A model generated the notes under the pieces. That model was not told where the DNA came from. It did not search any database and saw only the letters and a list, made by a program, of their open reading frames with translations. DNA of 46,545 nt from VAZQ01 sp035293945 (GTDB lineage Bacteria; Pseudomonadota; Alphaproteobacteria; Rhizobiales; Xanthobacteraceae). Location of the stretch: the NCBI GenBank assembly GCA_035293945.1, contig DATGLV010000042.1, positions 1 to 46,545 on the forward strand, read 5' to 3'. The translations under genes and the position numbers were made by a program. Positions 40,796 to 46,545 of this stretch are shown here, piece by piece. Each line of letters starts with the position of its first letter. Position 1 is the stretch's first letter.

Positions 40796-41422
40796 GTGCC
40801 CATTGATCCAAATCCTGAGCTAAAGCCGCTCCGTGCACTGTACGGGGTTCTGATGGAAGAGCTGAAGAGGCGCAGGAACGTTGTTGCTGACATGTTGCTC
40901 GGCAAGTTCCAGCTTCCTAAAGCCATTGCGATTGAGCTTTGCTATTTGCAACTGCGGATGATTTGCGAGCTAATCGCATTAGGCTGCATTGCCGCGCACG
41001 GGGACATTCCGGCAACACGATCGGGCAAGCTTCGGAAAGAGTATGCGCCGGGCAAAATACTTGCAGAGTTGGGAAAACTGCATCCATCATTTTATCCGGT
41101 ACCCGGCGAGCAGGTTCGGGCGAGCGATGGGTCAATATCGCTTCGATTAGTGAAGGATGGGTACCTCACCAAGAAGGACCTTCTGGCTCTCTGGGCGTCG
41201 TGCGGTGATCGGCTTCACCGTGGCGCAATGGAAAAGATTGAGCGCCCCTTTGAAGTTGATTTCAACAACATTGCAGAGTGGGACAAAAAGATTTTACGAC
41301 TTCTAAGCCACCATCAAATCGCTTTGGTGGATGAACGGTATCAGCTTTGGGTACTGATGCAGTCAGACAAGGGCGGCCGAGTCTCAATGCATCTGATGGA
41401 GAAAATTGGTCCGGCTCCCTGA
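40796..41422 (+). CDS. Cargo-type hypothetical protein
   Basis: A 208-residue soluble helical protein, distinctly AT-richer than the phage genes around it. Visible stretches: 'LRALYGVLMEELKRRRNVVA', 'AIELCYLQLRMICELIALGC', 'YLTKKDLLALWASCGDRLHR', 'DERYQLWVLMQSDKGGRVSM'. No family recognised. It starts with GTG at 40796 behind a GGGGG stretch. It is bracketed by the end of the gene at 40499-40744 and a degenerate copy of that end, so it looks inserted. It may be a phage-carried accessory (moron). Confidence 0.65.
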   Translation: MPIDPNPELKPLRALYGVLMEELKRRRNVVADMLLGKFQLPKAIAIELCYLQLRMICELIALGCIAAHGDIPATRSGKLRKEYAPGKILAELGKLHPSFYPVPGEQVRASDGSISLRLVKDGYLTKKDLLALWASCGDRLHRGAMEKIERPFEVDFNNIAEWDKKILRLLSHHQIALVDERYQLWVLMQSDKGGRVSMHLMEKIGPAP

Positions 41423-41431
41423 GAGGCCCAA

Positions 41432-41506
41432 AGCATCGAGCAGCTAGACCCGAGAGACCCGCACCACCATTTGCCTGGGGCCTATATGGACAGGCCGCCG
41501 CAGTGG
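41432..41506 (+). pseudogene. Duplicated 3' end of the gene at 40499-40744
   Basis: Translated, this stretch reads SIEQLDPRDPHHHLPGAYMD then RPPQW, parallel to TFEDLDPKDPYDQLPGVDMG then RPPW at the end of the gene at 40499-40744. By hand alignment about 52 of 66 bases agree. There is no start or ribosome site. It is a remnant left by duplication or by exchange with a related element around the inserted gene. Confidence 0.7.
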
Positions 41507-41518
41507 GAGGGGGAGAGT

Positions 41519-42379
41519 CTATTTTACATTAGGTCTTATGCGAAAGATGATGTCCTGGACCGAGGCGAAGGCCAAACCGGTTATGCCGCCGACGGCGAGT
41601 GACATGGCAGGAGTTTTTTTGGCAAAATCATTTAGGAGCAAGCTCCCGAGTCCGACCTGAACTGCATCAAATGCCAGCAAAAACGCAAAAATGAAGGACA
41701 CCCCGACCGTGATGAGCAAGCGCTGACTCGGCCGCCAACGGCTAGGATCCAAAATCAGTAATTGATCATAGGTTAGGCCGCCTTGCATGCGGAGGGCGAA
41801 TTCGCCCCAGACACAGATAGCCGCTCCAGCGGGTATCCAGAAAACGGCAATTACCCACGCGAAGACGGGATTATATGGCTCGCCGGTGGCAGGCCGCTCG
41901 AACCAGCCAAAACAACTCGTTAGGAGCACAATCGCGCCAAGTAACAGCGGTAAGACACCGAATATGACTAGAAGCGAGGTATATTTTTGCAGAAGCCGGT
42001 TTCTCACCTTATGGGCATAGTCCAGTATCGTCTCCCGTACCTCCACGAGATTCGCCCGACCGTCTTCTATGCTGAATGCGCTTCCGCGGAGGCCGCGATC
42101 TGCAGCCTCGTGCAACAGTAAAAAGAGCTCTTTGCGCGTATCCTTCTCATCGTCAAATAAGACAGCTACTACCCGGGCAGTTCGCTCATAATCCTGGCGC
42201 AGTAAGAGCACTTCGTCGGGGGCCGTTGCGCCCGTGCCGGCGGAAACAAAAACTAATCTCCTTGGATCCTCGACGGAAGGTGCGAGCTTGATCTCTCGAT
42301 AGAACACTGTTGCCTGAGAGTCTTCAGAAGCTTCCCGGGCCGGCCGCAGCTGAGAGATTATCGGTCCCTCGTTCGCCAT
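41519..42379 (-). CDS. Membrane protein of the cargo segment
   Basis: A 286-residue protein with a soluble N-terminal part of about 130 residues ('DEVLLLRQDYERTARVVAVL', 'KELFLLLHEAADRGLRGSAF') and four or so membrane segments ('LLVIFGVLPLLLGAIVLLTS', 'FAWVIAVFWIPAGAAICVWG', 'LLITVGVSFIFAFLLAF', 'SLAVGGITGLAFASVQDIIF'). It runs opposite to the phage genes and is AT-richer. Its ATG follows 2 bp after the stop of a small exported-protein gene, so they form an operon. No family recognised. Placement suggests superinfection exclusion, defence or host-envelope change, by inference only. Confidence 0.75.
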   Translation of the reverse strand: MANEGPIISQLRPAREASEDSQATVFYREIKLAPSVEDPRRLVFVSAGTGATAPDEVLLLRQDYERTARVVAVLFDDEKDTRKELFLLLHEAADRGLRGSAFSIEDGRANLVEVRETILDYAHKVRNRLLQKYTSLLVIFGVLPLLLGAIVLLTSCFGWFERPATGEPYNPVFAWVIAVFWIPAGAAICVWGEFALRMQGGLTYDQLLILDPSRWRPSQRLLITVGVSFIFAFLLAFDAVQVGLGSLLLNDFAKKTPAMSLAVGGITGLAFASVQDIIFRIRPNVK

Positions 42380-42381
42380 TG

Positions 42382-42657
42382 CTATTTCGAGATGTTCGGG
42401 AGTTTCGGAGGCTTGTAATCGCCGCTTTGAACGATGCCTCCCGGAGCAACGGGATGAATGCCTATGTTTGGGCCAACTCCCGGATCAACAATCTCAGGAT
42501 GATCGATTCGTTTATGCGGCTCGTCGAGTTCCTTGGCACTGCCTTCATCCGGAACAGCTGACTCGATTGCACAGCCGATATTGCCGCTACACGCTGCGAA
42601 CGCAGAGCCACAATGGAACACTTGGAGGGCAAACGCACCAAAAAGGATTCCGCGCAT
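42382..42657 (-). CDS. Small exported protein of the cargo segment
   Basis: A 91-residue protein with a signal peptide (residues 1-21, 'LFGAFALQVFHCGSAFAACS'). The mature part has two Cys close together ('CSGNIGC') and a Pro-rich tail ('EIVDPGVGPNIGIHPVAPGG'). It is the first gene of a two-gene operon with the membrane protein. It could be a periplasmic partner of it. Function unknown. Confidence 0.65.
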   Translation of the reverse strand: MRGILFGAFALQVFHCGSAFAACSGNIGCAIESAVPDEGSAKELDEPHKRIDHPEIVDPGVGPNIGIHPVAPGGIVQSGDYKPPKLPNISK

Positions 42658-42983
42658 TGTGTTATCTGCCGAGTGTTTGGCGTCGAAGCCGCACTTTCGC
42701 CGCTAACGACAGTGGTCGGAGAATTGACGGGAACTGAGAAATTATAACACTAAAAATTGTCCACTGCGACATACCGGCGCTGCCCGCCACCGAAAAATTT
42801 ACGCAACGCGGCTGGCCGATCGGTAGGAGCCTGCGGGGCCGAGCTTTCTCTCAGCGCGGCGGTCGCTCCGGCCGCCAACCCCCGCTGATTTTTCTCGCGT
42901 TTCGCCCGTTAAGCGCCGTTAACCCCCGGTTGTACCACCGGTTTTTTCTACCCTTCGCGTTGCAGTCGCGGTATTCTCGCTCG
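42658..42983. other. Intergenic region between cargo and packaging genes
   Basis: About 325 bp without a gene. The left part is AT-rich (AATTATAACACTAAAAATTG near 42742) and may hold the promoter for the minus-strand cargo operon. The right part has a GTTAAGCGCCGTTAA near-direct repeat and a terminator-like hairpin at 42926-42947. Confidence 0.5.
42926..42947 (+). terminator. Hairpin with T run before the packaging module
   Basis: CCGGT-TGTACC-ACCGG followed by TTTTTT. The stem is short (5 bp) but the T run is clear. It lies just before the small gene that precedes TerL, and it argues that this gene starts at the ATG at 42984 and not further upstream. Confidence 0.5.
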
Positions 42984-43409
42984 ATGAGAAACGAACCGGC
43001 GACCCTGACCCACGTAGGTTACCGCGCGCCCGCTACCCGCCCGCTAACCACCCGCTCGCGCGTCACTAACGGCAAAACGCTGTTTGCCGAGGGTGGCGAT
43101 ATGCGGGCGCCGTGGTCGCGTCGCTTGCGGGACATCCTCGACCTCCACTTGGCCGATATCGGCGGAGTGGACCACGCTTCCGAAGCCGAGCGGTCCATCC
43201 TGCGTCGCGCCGCGACCTTGACGGTCGAACTGGAAAGGCTTGAGGCGAGGTTCGCCGAAGGTCCTTCGAGCAATAAGGACCTGGAAACGTATCAGCGCAC
43301 GTCGAACACGTTGCGCCGGCTGCTTGAGTCCGTTGGCCTCAAGCGCCGACCTAGGGATATCACCCCGCCCCGGATCGAGGACCTGTTGGTCGAGGGGGAC
43401 GCGCCATGA
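42984..43409 (+). CDS. Phage protein, possible small terminase subunit
   Basis: A 141-residue protein started at the ATG at 42984. A basic, Thr-rich N terminus is followed by two helices ('ASEAERSILRRAATLTVELE', 'RLEARFAEGPSSNKDLETYQ', 'RTSNTLRRLLESVGLKRRPR'). Position right before TerL and the helical form suit a small terminase subunit (DNA recognition) but the sequence does not prove it. Its stop overlaps the next small ORF (ATGA). Confidence 0.55.
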   Translation: MRNEPATLTHVGYRAPATRPLTTRSRVTNGKTLFAEGGDMRAPWSRRLRDILDLHLADIGGVDHASEAERSILRRAATLTVELERLEARFAEGPSSNKDLETYQRTSNTLRRLLESVGLKRRPRDITPPRIEDLLVEGDAP

Positions 43410-43528
43410 GTCGCCCTGGGGCCGTAGGAAGCCCGCCGGCACGCTTACTGGGACCGGCCCTTAGTCGGCCTAGAGGCGGAACTGCGCTTACCGGTGAGTC
43501 TCCCCGCCCCATCGGAGGCGAGCCGTGA
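43406..43528 (+). CDS. Tiny coupled ORF between phage genes
   Basis: A 40-codon ORF that overlaps the upstream stop by 4 bp (ATGA) and the TerL start by 4 bp (GTGA). The product is Pro/Gly/Arg-rich ('MSRPGAVGSPPARLLGPALS' onward) with no recognisable domain. The overlaps at both ends suggest translational coupling from the upstream gene to TerL; the peptide itself may be unimportant. Confidence 0.45.
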   Translation: MSRPGAVGSPPARLLGPALSRPRGGTALTGESPRPIGGEP

Positions 43529-45057
43529 GCGAGCGCCGAACGTCGCCGGGACGGAAGCCGGACATTGTCGCGGCGATGAGCGAGCGGGGATTATTCCGGC
43601 GTTGGTTCGAAGGACCGTCGTGGGACCCGTGGCGCGCCGTCCTAAGGGGCACCTTCGCGCTGCCAATGAGCGCCGAGGAGCGCGCTTTCTTCCGTACCGT
43701 CGCCGAACGCGATCCGCCATCGGGGCCGGTCCGCGAGGCTTGGTTCATTTGCGGTCGCGGGGCCGGCAAGGACAGCGTCGCCTCCCTTATCGCGGCTTAC
43801 ACGGCGGCGCTATTCAAGCCGGTAGCGCTTCGCCCGGGCGAGCGAGCCCTTGTCGCTTGCCTCGCCTGCGATCGCGACCAGGCGCGGATCGTGCTTGGAT
43901 ACACCGGATCGTTCTTTTGCGACGTTCCTCCGCTTCGGGCGATGGTCCAGCGAGAGACAGCCGCCGGCTTCGAATTGTCGAACAAGGTCGATATCGCGAT
44001 TGCCACGAACAGCTTCCGATCTATACGCGGGCGGTCCACTCTTTGCGCTATTCTCGATGAATGCGCTTTCTATCGTGACGAGCGCTCCGCTAATCCCGAC
44101 GAAGAGTTGCTTGCAGCCCTGATGCCCGGACTTGCGCGCGTGCCGGGCTCGATCCTAATCGGCATTTCGACACCGCACCGCAAAGCCGGCCTTCTCTATC
44201 GCAAGTTCACGGAACACTTCGGCCGTTCGGACAGCGACGTTCTCGTCATTCGCGCTCCGTCGCTAACGATGAACCCGACACTTGACCGGGCCATAATCGA
44301 TCAGGCGCTCCAAGATGATCCGGCGCTGGCGCGGGCTGAATGGCTCTCGGAGTGGCGCGAGGATATTTCGGGATGGGCGTCGCGCGAGCTGATTGAGGCG
44401 GCTGTCGATCGATCGGTCGCGGTACGCCCGCCACGCTCCGGAACGAGCTATTCAAGCTTCTGCGATCCAAGCGGCGGTCAAGGCGACAGTTTCACGGCCG
44501 CGATAGCTCACAAGGAGGACGATGCCGCGGTGCTCGATCGCCTGATCGAGATACGGCCGCCCTTCAATTCGGAAACCGCAACGGCTGAAATCGCCACGGC
44601 CCTCAAACAGTACAACTGCCATCACACTATTGGCGACAAGTACGGCGCCAACTGGGTTGTCGATGCCTTCCGTCGCTACGGGATCAGGTACGAGCACTCG
44701 GAGCCGGATCGGTCGCAAATCTATCTCGACGTGCTCCCGCTGTTCACGGCCGGTCGCATCCGCCTCTTGGATAGCAAGCGGCTGGTCCATCAATTCGCTT
44801 CGTTGGAACGCAGGGCCGGTTCGTTAGGCCGCGACAAGGTCGACCATCCGCGCGGGGCGCACGACGATCTTTGCAACTCTGCGGCCGGCGCTTTGGTGCG
44901 GTCGATGAGCGCACGCGCCCCAATGAAGGTGACGCAGCAAATACTCGATCGGATGGGTCCCGCTGGGGGCGGTCGGTTCGGCCGCTCTCCCGACGCATAC
45001 AACGTAATCCGCGGAGCCGCATCGATGCAGGATTTGATTCGGCAGGGGCGAGCATGA
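43525..45057 (+). CDS. terL: Phage terminase large subunit
   Basis: A 510-residue packaging motor. The N-terminal ATPase has Walker A 'CGRGAGKDS' (residues 76-84), Walker B 'LCAILDEC' (173-180) and the coupling motif 'GISTPH' (213-218). The C-terminal RNase H-like nuclease has acidic residues Asp314 ('FCDPSGGQGDS'), Asp371 ('GDKYGANW') and Asp447/448 ('HDDL'). It cuts and translocates phage DNA into the prohead. The GTG at 43525 has GGAGG upstream; an ATG at 43576 is an alternative. All catalytic positions look intact. Confidence 0.92.
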   Translation: MSERRTSPGRKPDIVAAMSERGLFRRWFEGPSWDPWRAVLRGTFALPMSAEERAFFRTVAERDPPSGPVREAWFICGRGAGKDSVASLIAAYTAALFKPVALRPGERALVACLACDRDQARIVLGYTGSFFCDVPPLRAMVQRETAAGFELSNKVDIAIATNSFRSIRGRSTLCAILDECAFYRDERSANPDEELLAALMPGLARVPGSILIGISTPHRKAGLLYRKFTEHFGRSDSDVLVIRAPSLTMNPTLDRAIIDQALQDDPALARAEWLSEWREDISGWASRELIEAAVDRSVAVRPPRSGTSYSSFCDPSGGQGDSFTAAIAHKEDDAAVLDRLIEIRPPFNSETATAEIATALKQYNCHHTIGDKYGANWVVDAFRRYGIRYEHSEPDRSQIYLDVLPLFTAGRIRLLDSKRLVHQFASLERRAGSLGRDKVDHPRGAHDDLCNSAAGALVRSMSARAPMKVTQQILDRMGPAGGGRFGRSPDAYNVIRGAASMQDLIRQGRA

Positions 45058-45248
45058 CGGACACCAAACCGAAGCTGTTGGCGCGCAAGTCGTGGTTCAG
45101 CTTAATCACGCCCGAAGTGCTGGCGCGGTTCGGTAGCCCCCATCAGCAGCCCCTCGCACCGGGCGAGGACTTGTCGATTTGTACGTCGCGGTACCCGGGC
45201 GAGGAACCGCCCGAGGATCGTATCACGGTAATCGCAAGGATCAGGTAG
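45054..45248 (+). CDS. Small phage protein after TerL
   Basis: A 64-residue protein ('KPKLLARKSWFSLITPEVLA', then 'GEDLSICTSRYPGEEPPEDR') whose ATG overlaps the TerL stop (ATGA). No family recognised. In many phages a portal gene follows TerL; here small genes come first. Confidence 0.65.
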   Translation: MTDTKPKLLARKSWFSLITPEVLARFGSPHQQPLAPGEDLSICTSRYPGEEPPEDRITVIARIR

Positions 45249-45258
45249 GAGCCCTTCA

Positions 45259-45477
45259 ATGGCAGGTTCGCCTCTCGTCACGGTGACCGCGCTCGTCCCG
45301 CCAGGAATCAAATTGACAGGGATGGTCTCGGCATCGGCCAACGCCAGCCCTAGTGACGACGGCATCCTGATCCCCTTCGGGCAGCCGCAGCAGGTCCCCC
45401 AGGATACCTGGAACGCGTGGAAGACGCAGATTGGCGTTCCGTCCGGTTTGTTGAACGTGGTTGTTACTGGACCCTAG
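45259..45477 (+). CDS. Small phage protein
   Basis: A 72-residue protein with a beta-strand-rich pattern ('SPLVTVTALVPPGIKLTGMV', 'GILIPFGQPQQVPQDTWNAW'). It might be a small structural or decoration protein, by style only. It lies 10 bp after the previous gene in the same operon. Confidence 0.6.
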   Translation: MAGSPLVTVTALVPPGIKLTGMVSASANASPSDDGILIPFGQPQQVPQDTWNAWKTQIGVPSGLLNVVVTGP

Positions 45478-45500
45478 CAAACAGATCAGGAGATCAATCC

Positions 45501-46124
45501 ATGTTTCGACCTGTCCCCGATCGCGAAGTCGACGCATTTCGCCAATTCATTTACACCACCCCGCCCGATCAGTTGCCTTCCCCGCGAAACCCGACCTTGC
45601 CAGCGCATGCCCTTGCGAACCCGACCCATGCCTTTGATGCGATGCCACCGGAGCTTTCGAAGGGCGACAAAGCTCTCCGTCGCATCGTCAAGCGCGCCTA
45701 CGATATGGGCCGCCAGTCGGCGCGTGATGGCGACGAACGAAGCGAGGAGCTTCGCGAACACCTCGACGGCACTCCCCAGCACCGCGAGCTAGCACAGAAC
45801 CTCAGAAACATCGGACTGAACGATAAGGACGTTCTCACCGTTCTTAAAATCATTTCCGAAGCCGACGCCAACGCAATGGACGATGATGACCCCGACCCGC
45901 CGAATTTCCCGGGGAAGCCAAAGAGCGGCGGCGGACAGGTGCCGTTACGCGAGCCGCACGGAATGGACGCCCGCGCGATGGCCATGGAGGAGGTCCTCCG
46001 CGTCGCTGTGGAACCGAACTACGCGCCTACGAGCACCTTCGCTTGGGATAGCTCCTTAGATGACGAAAAGGCGATAGCCGATTTCGAGCGCCGCTTCGGC
46101 CTCGGGCCAATGAAGTTCGCTTGA
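45501..46124 (+). CDS. Phage protein of unknown role
   Basis: A 207-residue acidic, partly disordered protein. An N-terminal segment 'MFRPVPDREVDAFRQFIYTT' is followed by a Pro-rich stretch, a helix ('KALRRIVKRAYDMGRQSARD'), a 'DDDDPDPPNFPGKPKSGGGQ' linker and a C-terminal 'DEKAIADFERRFGLGPMKFA'. CAGGAG precedes the ATG at 45501. Could be a scaffold or head-related protein; no family recognised. Confidence 0.65.
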   Translation: MFRPVPDREVDAFRQFIYTTPPDQLPSPRNPTLPAHALANPTHAFDAMPPELSKGDKALRRIVKRAYDMGRQSARDGDERSEELREHLDGTPQHRELAQNLRNIGLNDKDVLTVLKIISEADANAMDDDDPDPPNFPGKPKSGGGQVPLREPHGMDARAMAMEEVLRVAVEPNYAPTSTFAWDSSLDDEKAIADFERRFGLGPMKFA

Positions 46125-46137
46125 GGAGCGCGCAGGA

Positions 46138-46545
46138 ATGCGACGGACCGCCCTGAAGAAGACCACCGATAGCCCGCCCGCCGCACGCGACCCAACCCGG
46201 GCGAAACTGGCGCAAGCGATCGATCGCCACGCCGAAATCGTCGCGGCGGTTTCGGAGAACGCCGCTTCGCAACACCGCGCAGACAGGTCGAAATGGGAGG
46301 CGCTCGCGGCGGTAAGGAAAGCCGAAGGTGCGATAGAGGAAGCGAAGCTCATCGACGCTAGGGCGGTCGCGAAGGGCGGCCCCCGCGGCGCCGTAAAGGC
46401 GGCCCGCATAGCGCTTCAGGACGCGGAGGACGCGGCGGAAGCCGCTACGACCGCGGTGACGGTCGCAGCCGACGGGGCCAAAGAGCTAGAGAGCAAACGG
46501 GACTTGGCAAAGATGGCGCTGGATCGCGCGCTTGCGGAAGTGGTC
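46138..46545 (+). CDS. Phage protein with coiled coil, runs off the end
   Basis: The first 136 codons of a gene that is cut by the window end. The product is Ala/Lys/Glu-rich and predicted to be a long coiled coil ('RAKLAQAIDRHAEIVAAVSE', 'ALAAVRKAEGAIEEAKLIDA', 'AARIALQDAEDAAEAATTAV', 'SKRDLAKMALDRALAEVV'). It starts at the ATG at 46138 behind CAGGA. It could be a scaffold, tail or head-maturation protein. Confidence 0.65.
   Translation, partial: MRRTALKKTTDSPPAARDPTRAKLAQAIDRHAEIVAAVSENAASQHRADRSKWEALAAVRKAEGAIEEAKLIDARAVAKGGPRGAVKAARIALQDAEDAAEAATTAVTVAADGAKELESKRDLAKMALDRALAEVV

Overview
The window looks like a chromosomal stretch of a high-GC alphaproteobacterium, most likely of the order Hyphomicrobiales (Rhizobiales), near Bradyrhizobium or Xanthobacteraceae. 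The signs are the gene content (tripartite-tricarboxylate 'Bug' receptors, a BA14K-like exported protein), the GC-rich codon use, and palindromic intergenic repeats of the kind common in those genomes. No ribosomal or other marker gene allows a firmer placement.

Layout. (1) 1-5317: an island-like segment, all genes on the minus strand: an AlpA-type regulator, a DUF3102-like protein, a Gp37/Gp68 (DUF5131) protein, a P-loop protein, a replication-protein-like ORF, and a hypothetical gene next to a DUF4145 gene. It stops at the 3' end of an intact tRNA-Ser(GGA) (5318-5407), a classic island boundary. (2) 5645-18968: a molybdenum-cofactor region. It has an orphan NosR-like flavin/Fe-S membrane protein with ApbE, a FecCD-type permease, an ABC ATPase whose first 16 codons are out of frame, a ModA-like binding protein, FdhD, MobA, MobB, three MoeA-family proteins (one fused to a periplasmic-binding-like domain) and TusA. 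These would import molybdate or tungstate, build the bis-nucleotide cofactor and sulfurate it for a formate-dehydrogenase-type enzyme, but no molybdoenzyme is encoded here. (3) 19079-33193: accessory catabolism and transport: three Bug receptors without TctAB partners, a dienelactone hydrolase, an alpha/beta hydrolase, an NHL-repeat protein, an amidase, a DASS-type transporter, small exported proteins and a GT92-like glycosyltransferase. (4) 33272-35131: a scar zone with an intact MazF-type toxin-antitoxin pair, a serine-recombinase C-terminal remnant, a second antitoxin whose toxin is frameshifted and truncated, and probable IS debris. (5) 35132-46545 (continues off the end): an integrated phage-like element with a tyrosine integrase, AlpA-type regulator, early hypotheticals, a putative Rep protein followed at its stop codon by four 19-bp iterons flanked by near-consensus DnaA boxes, AT-richer cargo genes bracketed by a partial gene duplication, and a TerL packaging module.

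The most unusual element is region 5. It combines an integrase, an apparent iteron-type plasmid origin and a phage terminase, which suggests an integrative phage-plasmid or a packaging-competent satellite. Its cargo includes an opposite-strand pair (small exported protein plus multi-spanning membrane protein) that could act in exclusion or defence. The functions of most small genes there are unknown, and the assignments rest on reading the sequence alone.
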